From the NCBI GenBank assembly GCA_019456305.1, contig VRUD01000023.1, positions 1-50,668 on the forward strand: a stretch of DNA of 50,668 nucleotides, read 5' to 3'. Positions 7,475 to 15,376 of this stretch are shown here, piece by piece. The DNA comes from Cytophagales bacterium (GTDB taxonomy: Bacteria > Bacteroidota > Bacteroidia > Cytophagales > VRUD01). The first letter of the stretch is position 1. Each line of letters begins with the position of its first letter. The notes under the pieces were generated by a model, which worked only from the letters and a program-made list of their open reading frames with translations, did not search any database and was not told the DNA's origin. The translations under genes were made by a program, and so were the position numbers.

Positions 7475-8770
7475 ATGAGATATACACCCATAGACAAAAA
7501 ACTTTTTATTGAAAACAGGAAAAAGTTCATTAAACAACTGAAGCCAAATTCATTAGCGGTTTTCAATGCCAACGATATCATGCCAACCAATGCCGATGGT
7601 ATCTTGCCTTTCAGACAAAACAACGACTTGTTTTATCTTTCGGGAATAGAGCAGGAAGAAAGTATCCTGTTGGTCTTTCCTGATGCAAAAGATAAGGATC
7701 GCCATGAATTATTATTTTTAAAAGAAACCAGCGAAAAAATTGCTATATGGGAAGGGCAAAAGTTAACCAAAAAAGAAGCTGCTAAAATTTCAGGCATTGA
7801 AAATGTGCTTTGGCTATCAGAATTCCACAATACATTTGTTGCCCTGATGAGTGAATGTGAAAGGATATATCTGAATACCAACGAACATGTCCGGGCAGTG
7901 GTGATCGTAGAAACACGGGATGCACGATTCATTAAATGGTGTAAAGAAAAATACCCCCTGCACCAATATGAAAGAAGCGCCCCGGTCATGCACCGGGTCA
8001 GGGCAATTAAATCAAAAAAAGAGATTGAGCTGATAAAACAAGCATGCAGCATCACAGAAAAAGCGTTCCTGAGAATATTAAAATTTGTAAAACCTGGCGT
8101 ATATGAATATGAAATTGAGGCTGAACTATATCATGAATTTCTTAGAAACAGGTCAAGAGGGCCTGCTTATCAACCAATAATTGCTTCGGGCGCCAATGCC
8201 TGTGCCTTACATTATGTTGATAATGACCAGCAATGCAAAGACGGAGAGGTCATATTGATGGATATCGGGGCAGAATTTGCAGGCTATTGTTCTGACCTTA
8301 CAAGGTGCGTTCCTGTAAATGGCAAATATTCAAAAAGACAGAAACAGGTCTATAACGCTGTGCTTAAAGGTTTGAAAGAAGCAAAAAAAATGCTGACAGT
8401 TGGCAATAACCTTGAAGACTATCACAAAGAAGTTGGTAAAATAATGGAAAAAGAGCTCATTGGTTTGGGTTTACTTGATGCTAAAGATGTTAAAAAACAG
8501 GACAAAAAAAAACCACTCTATAAAAAATACTTCATGCACGGCACCTCCCATCTCCTGGGCCTTGATGTACATGATGTTGGCAGTAAATACAGGCCTTTTG
8601 AAGAAGGAATGGTATTTACCTGTGAACCGGGTATCTATATCAAAGATGAAAAGCTAGGCATCAGGCTTGAAAATGATTTTCTTATCACAAAAAACGGCCC
8701 TGTTGACCTGATGGAGCATATACCTATTGAGGCGGAGGAGATTGAGGGGTTGATGAATGAGAAAAGTTGA
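7475..8770 (+). CDS. pepP: Xaa-Pro aminopeptidase (M24B)
   Basis: Cytoplasmic metallopeptidase that removes an N-terminal residue preceding proline. 431 residues with the N-terminal creatinase-like domain (residues 1-170) and the C-terminal pita-bread domain. Metal ligands can be placed: Asp in VILMDIGAEFAGYCSDLTR (two Asp), His in HGTSHLLGLDVHDVG, Glu in FTCEPGIYI and Glu in IRLENDFLI. The order and spacing are those of AMPP enzymes. Start is ATG 7475. It stands alone between repeat-rich gaps. Confidence 0.94.
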   Translation: MRYTPIDKKLFIENRKKFIKQLKPNSLAVFNANDIMPTNADGILPFRQNNDLFYLSGIEQEESILLVFPDAKDKDRHELLFLKETSEKIAIWEGQKLTKKEAAKISGIENVLWLSEFHNTFVALMSECERIYLNTNEHVRAVVIVETRDARFIKWCKEKYPLHQYERSAPVMHRVRAIKSKKEIELIKQACSITEKAFLRILKFVKPGVYEYEIEAELYHEFLRNRSRGPAYQPIIASGANACALHYVDNDQQCKDGEVILMDIGAEFAGYCSDLTRCVPVNGKYSKRQKQVYNAVLKGLKEAKKMLTVGNNLEDYHKEVGKIMEKELIGLGLLDAKDVKKQDKKKPLYKKYFMHGTSHLLGLDVHDVGSKYRPFEEGMVFTCEPGIYIKDEKLGIRLENDFLITKNGPVDLMEHIPIEAEEIEGLMNEKS

Positions 8771-8800
8771 CAATTGACAGTTGACAATATTGCCAACTGC
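8768..8800. repeat. GTTGACAATTGACAG low-complexity repeat after pepP
   Basis: The stop of pepP is followed by GTTGACAATTGACAGTTGAC, one of several (T)TGACAG/TAGACAG runs found after genes here (also 27901-27970 and 30785-30830). The rest of the gap to 8895 contains nothing I can assign. Confidence 0.55.
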
Positions 8801-8895
8801 CTACTTTTTCAATATTCCATCAATTGCTTGCAATAAACCCTCTCACCGGCAGTCTTCTTAGATAAATCTCGGATGCTGCCGTGCGTTTCTGCCAT

Positions 8896-9093
8896 TTAAA
8901 GCAACTGAACTAATGCAGCAACTATTGCAATACCAGCGACCATCATCCCGCCAAGCCGAAGGGTGAGACGCATTTCCAACTCACGTAATCGTATGTCAAG
9001 GTATTGTCTTGAAACAACCTGTTCATCAATAATTTCAGCCAGCGCTTCAGCTTGTGTCTCTGCCTGCTGTTGAGTAAAACCTGCTGCAATCAT
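8896..9093 (-). CDS. Small coiled-coil membrane protein (DUF1640-like)
   Basis: 65 residues: a helical start (AGFTQQQAETQAEALAEII) that resembles DUF1640 proteins, a charged helix (RQYLDIRLRELEMRLTLRLG) and one C-terminal membrane segment (MMVAGIAIVAALVQLL). It begins 10 bp after the ParE-like toxin on the same strand and may be cotranscribed with it. Small proteins of this kind often lie beside toxin-antitoxin modules; the function is unknown. Confidence 0.6.
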   Translation of the reverse strand: MIAAGFTQQQAETQAEALAEIIDEQVVSRQYLDIRLRELEMRLTLRLGGMMVAGIAIVAALVQLL

Positions 9094-9103
9094 TTTTTAA
9101 CAT

Positions 9104-9412
9104 TTAATATTCTAACGGTTCTTGTTTGGTATGCCTGATCCTTATTATTCGTATTTCTTTCTCAGTATATTTATAGGTTACACGGTAGTTATATTTTTCA
9201 AAGGATCTGTAATTTCCAGGATTGTTTTTTTTATACTTGTCCAGACTATGTCTTTCTGGGTTTTCAGGTAATTTATCAATCATGTCTGAGATTGCAGTTT
9301 TTACTTTTTCTGCATTAGCTCGTGATCGTTCACTGATGTATTCATATGCTTTTTGCAAACTATTTTCAGCACTGGGTGCCCAGTTTATTTTAACTAGATT
9401 GTTTCTTACCAT
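9104..9412 (-). CDS. ParE/RelE-superfamily toxin
   Basis: 102 residues of the ParE type: helical hairpin (WAPSAENSLQKAYEYISERSR) then the beta-sheet half (NYRSFEKYNYRVTYKYTEKEIRIIRIRHTKQEP). Members poison gyrase (ParE) or cleave mRNA on ribosomes (RelE); this sequence does not settle which. The start overlaps the end of the upstream antitoxin gene by 7 bp, the usual layout. The ending RHTKQEPLEY corresponds to the common HxRR/P ending of the family. Confidence 0.85.
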   Translation of the reverse strand: MVRNNLVKINWAPSAENSLQKAYEYISERSRANAEKVKTAISDMIDKLPENPERHSLDKYKKNNPGNYRSFEKYNYRVTYKYTEKEIRIIRIRHTKQEPLEY

Positions 9413-9645
9413 TCTTTCATATGTCGTTTTACATCCTCATGAGAAATAGATTTTCCAGCATCCATTTCTGCTTCTGCTTCATCCAACTCCTTATTATACT
9501 GTTCTATACTTATGCTGCCTTCCTGGTTGCTTTGTTGGTTATTTAACCCATAATCCAATAGACTTTTGATGGCTTGAATTAATGAGGCGTCATTAATTTG
9601 CTTGAAGCGCTCTATTATAGATAATTTTTCTGTCTGTATATTCAT
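9406..9645 (-). CDS. Antitoxin partner of the ParE-like toxin
   Basis: 79 residues, helix-rich. The C-terminal half is acidic (EQYNKELDEAEAEMDAGKSISHEDVKRHMKEW), matching the Bacteroidota antitoxin type with a SISHEDVKRHMKEW ending that precedes ParE-like toxins. It overlaps the toxin gene by 7 bp. It should bind the toxin and repress the shared promoter. Upstream it borders the orphan T9SS tail on the other strand. Confidence 0.82.
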   Translation of the reverse strand: MNIQTEKLSIIERFKQINDASLIQAIKSLLDYGLNNQQSNQEGSISIEQYNKELDEAEAEMDAGKSISHEDVKRHMKEW

Positions 9646-9699
9646 AATTTCTTTTTTTACAAATATAACGTTTTTTTTACAGTTATTGTTTCATTTAGC

Positions 9700-10126
9700 A
9701 GGCGTTGGTTATGATATTCACTCGTTATTAACAGGGAGCAAGGCGAAAAAAGGCCTGAGAGTAGAAACGCCAAGAGCGCCACGTTCCATACGCCCTGCGT
9801 TCCGTAAATCCAACATATTCTACTCTGACATTCCAAACCTGCAAGGTTTACAAAACCTTACAGGTTTAAAGATATATCCCAATCCCAATACAGGTGAATT
9901 TATTATAGAGATCAAAAACCTACGAGGTTTTGAAAACCTCGTGGGTTTGGGAACAGAAATTAAATTGCTAAACACAATTGGCCAGGTAATATACGTAGAA
10001 AAACTTGATAAAATAAAAGGAGCTTATCAAACGAAAATTGATATGAGCGCCTATCCAAAAGGCATTTATACTTTGAGAATTATCAGCAATGAAGGAGTAA
10101 TAAATAAAAAGATAGTAGTTGAATAG
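9700..10126 (+). pseudogene. Orphan T9SS C-terminal sorting domain fragment
   Basis: The tail of a secreted protein: LKIYPNPNTGEFIIEIK, IKLLNTIGQVIY, YPKGIYTLRIIS and a final NKKIVVE are the classic T9SS type-A sorting domain (about 9865-10126). The sequence before it (LRVETPRAPRSIRPAF) has no recognisable domain, there is no signal peptide, and the open frame collides with the antitoxin gene, so the passenger part is missing. Two palindromes are embedded in frame: NLQGLQNLTGL at about 9833-9866 and NLRGFENLVGL at about 9917-9950. I treat it as a remnant. Confidence 0.75.
9833..9950. repeat. Two in-frame AACCT...AGGTT palindromes
   Basis: AACCTGCAAGGTTTACAAAA followed by CCTTACAGGTT, and AAACCTACGAGGTTTTGAAA followed by ACCTCGTGGGTTT. 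Each is a dyad of the AACCTNNNAGGTT kind, which is abundant between genes in Bacteroidota. Here both are translated within the T9SS fragment. Confidence 0.75.
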
Positions 10127-10200
10127 TTACAGGTATACTAATTACGGGTTTGAAAGAAAAATTAAGCAATCACAAATAGTCTTTATTTATTTTCATTGTT

Positions 10201-10268
10201 AACCACGAATTACACTAATTTATTGAATTAAAACAAAAAAATTAGTGTAATTCGTGTAATTAGTGGTT
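10201..10268. repeat. Long dyad upstream of trmH-like gene
   Basis: ACGAATTACACTAATTT at 10205-10221 pairs perfectly with AAATTAGTGTAATTCGT at 10239-10255. An outer AACCAC at 10201 pairs with GTGGTT at 10263-10268. This is the same class of large intergenic dyad as at 30900-30990 and 35878-35972. It lies about 20 bp before the start codon at 10289. Confidence 0.8.
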
Positions 10269-10288
10269 TCTTTTTATTCTTTCAAGCT

Positions 10289-10822
10289 ATGCGAAAACTC
10301 AAGACCCATGAACTAAAACGGCTATCCGTAGAACAGTACAAAGATACAAAAAAAAATCCTGTTGTAATTGTTTTAGATAATGTCAGGAGCCTGAATAATG
10401 TTGGTTCTGCGTTCAGATCATCCGATGCATTTTTGGCAGAGAAAATATATTTGTGCGGCATTACCGGCAAGCCCCCTCACAGGGAGATCAATAAAACGGC
10501 TCTGGGCGCTGCCGAATCTGTTGAATGGGAATATGTTAAAAACACCATTGATATCATAAAAAAATTAAAAAAAGAGGGTTATACTATTATTGCATTGGAG
10601 CAAACTGACGAAAGCCAGCAGTTACAGAATTTTCAGCCTCAACGAAACAAAAAATATTGTTTTGTATTTGGCAATGAAGTGTTCGGTATAAGTGATGAGG
10701 TGGTCAATAACGCTGATCTGTGCCTGGAAATCCCCCAATTTGGTACCAAGCATTCTATCAATATCGCAGTGAGTATAGGGATTGTGTTGTGGGATTATAT
10801 TTCTAAAATAGAACATAACTAA
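10289..10822 (+). CDS. TrmH/SpoU-family RNA 2'-O-methyltransferase
   Basis: A 177-residue SPOUT methyltransferase that uses S-adenosylmethionine to methylate a ribose in tRNA or rRNA. Three family motifs are seen: VVIVLDNVRSLNNVGSAFRSSDAF (motif 1, Asn and Arg), YCFVFGNEVFGISDEVV (motif 2), and LEIPQFGTKHSINIAVSIGIVLW (motif 3, SLNVAVA-type). It lacks an N-terminal extension, so it is the minimal form. Which nucleotide it modifies cannot be told. The ATG at 10289 follows a long dyad repeat. Confidence 0.9.
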   Translation: MRKLKTHELKRLSVEQYKDTKKNPVVIVLDNVRSLNNVGSAFRSSDAFLAEKIYLCGITGKPPHREINKTALGAAESVEWEYVKNTIDIIKKLKKEGYTIIALEQTDESQQLQNFQPQRNKKYCFVFGNEVFGISDEVVNNADLCLEIPQFGTKHSINIAVSIGIVLWDYISKIEHN

Positions 10823-10863
10823 GTAATTTAATCAAAACTTTTCAACCTTCTAACTTTCCAACT

Positions 10864-11997
10864 TTATAACCTTCTGTTTAATTTCTTTACCATTTCATTC
10901 TTCCATTCATAAAAATCACCACTGATTATTCTCTGCCTCGCTTCATTGACCAGCCACGTGTAAAATGACAAATTGTGGATGCTTGCGATCTGGGCGCCAA
11001 GAATTTCATTACTATCAATTAAATGCCTCAGATAAGCTTTAGAGTAAGATTGGCTTACATAGCTATCGTCTAAAGCTTCATCAACAGGCTGAAAATTATT
11101 TTTCCATTTTTTATTTCTGATGTTAATAATACCTTCAGAGGTATACAGCCAGCCGTTTCGTGCATTGCGGGTAGGGATCACACAATCAAACATATCTACG
11201 CCCAGCGCAATACATTCCAGGATGTTTTCTGGCTTTCCCACACCCATCAGGTATCTTGGCTTATCTTCAGGCAGGATATTACATACCACTTCTGTCATTT
11301 CATACATTGTTTCAGAGGGCTCACCCACAGACAAACCGCCTATGGCATTGCCCTCACAATTGAAAGAGGCTATCGTTTTGGCAGAGATCTTCCGCAAGTC
11401 TTTATACACGCTTCCTTGTACAATTGGCAGCAGCGTCTGACTATAATTAAATGGACATGGGGTATCTTCAACTCTTTCACAGCATCGTTTCAACCAGCGA
11501 TGGGTCATTTCCATTGATCTCTTTGCGTAAACATGATCACAAGGGAAGGGGGTACATTCATCAAATGCCATGATAATATCTGCCCCGATACTTCTCTGAA
11601 TATCCACTACATTTTCTGGCGTAAATGTATGTTTCGATCCGTCAATATGAGATTGAAATGTCACACCCTCTTCATTGATCTTCCTGATCTTTGACAGCGA
11701 ATAGACCTGGTATCCACCGCTATCGGTTAAAACCGGTTTATTCCAGCCGATGAACTTATGGATCCCCCCAGCCTTTTTTATTATATCAATACCTGGCTTT
11801 AAATATAAGTGATAGGTATTGGAAAGGATTATCTCTGCCTTGATGTCATGCTCAAGCTCTCTTTGATGCACAGCTTTTACAGATCCTGATGTTCCAACAG
11901 GCATAAAGGCAGGTGTTATGACCCTGCCGTGATCGGTGATCATCTCGCCTGCTCTGGCTTTGGAGTTTTTATCTTTTGATATTAGGTTGAATTTCAT
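10864..11997 (-). CDS. tgt: tRNA-guanine (queuine) transglycosylase
   Basis: Exchanges guanine 34 of GUN-anticodon tRNAs for preQ1 on the path to queuosine. 377 residues. The first catalytic Asp lies in LTDSGGYQVYSL and the nucleophile in VDMFDCVIPTRNARNG; the preQ1 pocket motifs GGLSVGEP and YLMGVGKP are present. The zinc motif is changed: where CxCxxC normally precedes YSRAYLRHL, this protein has DDSYVSQSYSKAYLRHL with no cysteine, which I believe is usual for Bacteroidota Tgt. Divergent from pbpC with 35 bp between starts. Confidence 0.95.
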   Translation of the reverse strand: MKFNLISKDKNSKARAGEMITDHGRVITPAFMPVGTSGSVKAVHQRELEHDIKAEIILSNTYHLYLKPGIDIIKKAGGIHKFIGWNKPVLTDSGGYQVYSLSKIRKINEEGVTFQSHIDGSKHTFTPENVVDIQRSIGADIIMAFDECTPFPCDHVYAKRSMEMTHRWLKRCCERVEDTPCPFNYSQTLLPIVQGSVYKDLRKISAKTIASFNCEGNAIGGLSVGEPSETMYEMTEVVCNILPEDKPRYLMGVGKPENILECIALGVDMFDCVIPTRNARNGWLYTSEGIINIRNKKWKNNFQPVDEALDDSYVSQSYSKAYLRHLIDSNEILGAQIASIHNLSFYTWLVNEARQRIISGDFYEWKNEMVKKLNRRL

Positions 11998-12032
11998 TTA
12001 CTTGGCAAATAAAATAATTAATTTCCATAATT

Positions 12033-14450
12033 TTGAAGTATTTCCATTGTAATAACGGGAAAAAACCCAAACTCAAAATTGATTTTGTGATTCCTAATAT
12101 ATTCAAAAGCAATATCATAAGGATCCCGATTCTTACCACAGTTGGGATCCTGATCATTTTTTTTCTCCTCAACCAGCTTTTCCCGCTTAAAGTCAACATT
12201 GAATACTCCCAGATCATCACTTCTTCAAAAGGTAAGGTTCTACACGCTTTTTTAACCAGCGATGAGAAGTGGCGTATGAAAACAGAGCTGAATGAAATTA
12301 TTCCGGAGCTTAAAAAAGCAATAATTTACAAAGAAGATAAATATTTCTATTACCATTTCGGGATCAATCCTGTCTCCATAATACGGGCGCTCTATAATAA
12401 TACCCTTCAAAACAAAAAGACTTCTGGCGCCTCTACCATTACCATGCAAGTGGCAAGGCTGCTTGAACCAAAAGAAAGAACCTACGTCAACAAGTCAATA
12501 GAGACGTTTCGGGCCATACAGCTTGAATTTTATTACAGCAAAGATGAAATACTTCAGCTTTACCTGAATCTGGTTCCTTATGGCGGCAACATAGAAGCTG
12601 TAAAATCTGCATCACTGCTCTACTTTCAGCGCAACCCCGATCATTTGAGCCTGGCACAGATCGTTACCCTAACGATCATACCCAACCGGCCTAATTCATT
12701 GACACCAGGGCAAAATAACGATCTTATCGAAAAAGAACGGAACCGGTGGCTTAAGAAATTTAAAGCAGATCATATTTTTCCTGAAAATATGATTGAAGAT
12801 GCACTCAACGAACCCCTGAAAGCACAAAGACATCAAGCCCCTAAATTTGCTCCGCATTTTTCTTACCGGCTAAAATCGAAATACCCGGGCAAAGCAATCA
12901 TCAAGACTCATCTTGATGGAAATATTCAAAATAAGGTTGAGTTGATAACCTATAATTATATTCAGCGATTAAAACATTTTAATATTCATAATGCAGCCGT
13001 TATTGTTATTAAAAACAAATCTGTAGTGGACGGGCATGTTGAGCGACAGCGAAATCCCGATTCTGTCGGGGCTCGTCCTGTTGTAATAGCCTATTTAGGA
13101 AATGCTGATTTTTCCGATACAGAAAATGCAGGGCAGGTGGACGGAATAAAAGCAGTACGCTCTCCAGGCAGCACGCTCAAACCTTTCGTATATGCCTTAG
13201 CGATTGACAAAGGCATCGTCACCCCAAAAAATACGATCACAGATGTGCCCGTTAATTTTGGCGGATACAGTCCTGAAAATTTCGATAAAAAATTTCATGG
13301 AAAGGTTACGATTGAACAAGCTCTTGCCTATTCATTAAACGTGCCAGCTGTAAAGTTGCTGGATGAGGTCGGAGTTCCTGCATTTATAGATATTTTTAAT
13401 AAAGCAGGCTTCACGCAGATAAGCAGAGATGAGAACAAATTAGGGCTGTCAGTAATACTGGGTGGATGCGGGGTAACATTAGAAAAGTTAGCAACACTCT
13501 ATGCAGCAATGGCAAATGATGGAAAATATTGTGAATTGAAATGGGTGAAAGCCCGATCACTACAAAACAAAAAAAGTCAACTAATTTCCAGTGCCTCCAC
13601 ATATATGATCACAGAAATACTTACCAAGCTCACGAGACCCGATCTGCCCAACAATTACCAGAGCAGTTACCATGTACCTAAGATTGCCTGGAAAACGGGT
13701 ACTTCATATGGCAGACGGGATGCCTGGAGCATCGGATTCAATAAGAATTATACCATTGGAGTATGGGTGGGCAATTTTTCAGGAGAGGGGTCTTATGAAC
13801 TGACAGGCGCCCGGATCGCTACTCCGCTCTTATTTGAGATATTCAATACTATAGAATATAATTCGCAAGCTGACTGGTTCTTACCTCCTCAAGAGATCAA
13901 GTTCAGGTTAGTGTGTGAAGAAAGTGGTTTTGTACCCAATACTTTTTGCAAAAACCAGATAGTTGATTATTTTATTCCTACGATCTCGTCCAACAAAAAA
14001 TGTGAGCATTTAAAGCAGGTCTGGGTTTCCGCTAAAGAGACATTTTCATATTGTACCAGTTGTTTGCCTGAATATGGATACAAGAAAAAATTATACCCAA
14101 ACCTGCCGCCTGAATTAATAACCTGGTACGAAGCAGAAAATATTGCTTATTCAAAGATCCCTGAACATAATATAAATTGTACACGGGTATTTAAACAGCA
14201 CGCGCCTGCCATAACTTCACCCATAGATGGAAAAGAATATATTGTAGATAACCAAACCGAGCTAATGCTCACATGCCAGGCAGACAATGAAGTAAATAAA
14301 GTGTATTGGTATATTAATGATAAGTATTATAAAGCTGCTCATGCAGGCGATAAAGTTTTCTTTATTCCTGAAAGCGGGGCAATAAAAATATCATGTAGTG
14401 ATGATAAAGGCAGGAATTCGGATATTTGGATAAGGGTTTTTAGGCAATAA
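12033..14450 (+). CDS. pbpC: Penicillin-binding protein 1C (glycosyltransferase/transpeptidase)
   Basis: Bifunctional peptidoglycan synthase anchored in the inner membrane. 805 residues: membrane helix at about 28-48, GT51 domain with EDKYFYYHFGINPVS and SGASTITMQVARLL, transpeptidase domain with the SxxK serine in SPGSTLKPF (about residue 380), SLN in AYSLNVPAV and KTGTS (about 553-557), and a C-terminal Ig-like PBP1C domain (from about residue 725, SPIDGKEYIVDN). A repeat-coded insert of about 20 residues (DGHVERQRNPDSVGARPV) sits between VIVIKNK and IAYLGNADF near residue 335. The start is a TTG; an in-frame TAA lies six codons upstream and no ATG fits. Confidence 0.93.
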   Translation: MKYFHCNNGKKPKLKIDFVIPNIFKSNIIRIPILTTVGILIIFFLLNQLFPLKVNIEYSQIITSSKGKVLHAFLTSDEKWRMKTELNEIIPELKKAIIYKEDKYFYYHFGINPVSIIRALYNNTLQNKKTSGASTITMQVARLLEPKERTYVNKSIETFRAIQLEFYYSKDEILQLYLNLVPYGGNIEAVKSASLLYFQRNPDHLSLAQIVTLTIIPNRPNSLTPGQNNDLIEKERNRWLKKFKADHIFPENMIEDALNEPLKAQRHQAPKFAPHFSYRLKSKYPGKAIIKTHLDGNIQNKVELITYNYIQRLKHFNIHNAAVIVIKNKSVVDGHVERQRNPDSVGARPVVIAYLGNADFSDTENAGQVDGIKAVRSPGSTLKPFVYALAIDKGIVTPKNTITDVPVNFGGYSPENFDKKFHGKVTIEQALAYSLNVPAVKLLDEVGVPAFIDIFNKAGFTQISRDENKLGLSVILGGCGVTLEKLATLYAAMANDGKYCELKWVKARSLQNKKSQLISSASTYMITEILTKLTRPDLPNNYQSSYHVPKIAWKTGTSYGRRDAWSIGFNKNYTIGVWVGNFSGEGSYELTGARIATPLLFEIFNTIEYNSQADWFLPPQEIKFRLVCEESGFVPNTFCKNQIVDYFIPTISSNKKCEHLKQVWVSAKETFSYCTSCLPEYGYKKKLYPNLPPELITWYEAENIAYSKIPEHNINCTRVFKQHAPAITSPIDGKEYIVDNQTELMLTCQADNEVNKVYWYINDKYYKAAHAGDKVFFIPESGAIKISCSDDKGRNSDIWIRVFRQ

Positions 14451-14482
14451 TTCAATAATTATTATTCAATTTTAAATATTCT

Positions 14483-14517
14483 TTTGTATTTATTTGAAAC
14501 TAATTGCATTATATTTG
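14483..14517 (+). promoter_or_regulatory. Probable Bacteroidota-type promoter of the Fic antitoxin gene
   Basis: TTTG at 14483-14486 and a perfect TAnnTTTG box (TATATTTG) at 14510-14517, 23 bases apart. Transcription would begin near 14524, downstream of the first in-frame ATG (14504). This supports the start at 14552. Confidence 0.5.
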
Positions 14518-14551
14518 CGTAAATTTGTTACATTTTATAACCTGTATCGTA

Positions 14552-14722
14552 ATGACAATTAGAGAAAAATATAAGCAATTAAGAAACCAATCATTTGTTA
14601 AAAAAATGATTATTGATTCTGTTTATGCCACTATGAAATTGGAAGGACAAGGTATTACGAAAAATAAGTTATTACAATTATACAATATGGTTATTAAAGA
14701 AAAAACTATTCAAGCGGGATAA
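14552..14722 (+). CDS. Fic-inhibitory antitoxin candidate
   Basis: A 56-residue helical protein. It contains DSVYATMKLEGQG; the stretch TMKLEG fits the class I Fic antitoxin motif (S/T)xxxE(G/N), in which the Glu blocks ATP binding in the Fic active site. It is convergent with the Fic gene and the two 3' ends overlap by 17 bp (14706-14722), an unusual layout because known class I antitoxins lie directly upstream on the same strand. The ATG at 14552 was chosen over 14504 because a promoter-like box lies at 14510-14517. The assignment rests on motif plus neighbourhood. Confidence 0.65.
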   Translation: MTIREKYKQLRNQSFVKKMIIDSVYATMKLEGQGITKNKLLQLYNMVIKEKTIQAG

Positions 14723-15281
14723 TCTGCTCTCTAATCTTTTTTTCGAGCAAAGAATAATCATACTGGTCTGCTTTTCTAATAGCCTGTAAATATTCCTCTC
14801 TTTTTTCTCCTTCTCTGTGATAAAGTTTAATATTCTGATAGCCCTGTTGTTTTGCAATTAAATCGGTGATTAGTCTTGCTGTCCGTCCATTGCCATTGTT
14901 GAATGGGTGAATAAAAACCATCCTGTGATGGGTATAAGCTAAACATTTTATCAAATCTTCCTGCCCTCTAATCCTGCTAATCCTATAATTTAATTCATCT
15001 GTATATTGGTACATTAGATTCGGTACTTTGGAATAATGAGGAGGTTGATGCTGTCCTACAACTATATTTATTATTCTTAACTTTCCTGCCCAATCATATA
15101 AATGACTAAAAGCTGTTTGATGAACTTTTAGTATAATTGAAACTGACGTCTTAATATCTGCATCTAAATCAAGGATATATTGTTCTGCCCGGATAATGCC
15201 TTTAGCTTCTTCTTCATTGAGTTTTGCTTTATCAAAAATTCCGAGCAAATTGTCTTCAACCGTAGGAGTATAATCGCTCAT
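14706..15281 (-). CDS. Fic/DOC-family AMP-transferase (toxin)
   Basis: Fic domain enzymes transfer AMP or related groups from nucleotides to target proteins. 191 residues from the ATG at 15281 (MSDYTPTVEDN); the frame is open for 30 more codons to 15371 but those have no Fic character. The catalytic loop is HPFNNGNGRTAR at about 14885-14920, matching HxFx(D/E)GNGRxxR except for Asn where Asp or Glu normally binds magnesium. Other Fic features are seen: HQTAFSHLYDWAGKLR and the flap region before it. The partner is the convergent antitoxin at 14552-14722. Confidence 0.88.
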   Translation of the reverse strand: MSDYTPTVEDNLLGIFDKAKLNEEEAKGIIRAEQYILDLDADIKTSVSIILKVHQTAFSHLYDWAGKLRIINIVVGQHQPPHYSKVPNLMYQYTDELNYRISRIRGQEDLIKCLAYTHHRMVFIHPFNNGNGRTARLITDLIAKQQGYQNIKLYHREGEKREEYLQAIRKADQYDYSLLEKKIREQIIPLE

Positions 15282-15376
15282 AACTAAAAAAACACAATAC
15301 ACCCCATTAAATAAAAGAGCTTTAACAGGGCAGGCAGATTTTAAAAGATTACATAGATTACAAATGAGCACTGTTT

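Noticed and set aside
7297-7512. 71-codon open frame after the redoxin gene
   Set aside because: It runs through a dyad repeat, lacks protein-like composition and overlaps the pepP start.
8800-8895. Possible 28-codon fragment on the - strand (MAETHGSIRDLSKKTAGERVY)
   Set aside because: Too short and not recognisable; no start signal and no similarity that I can name.
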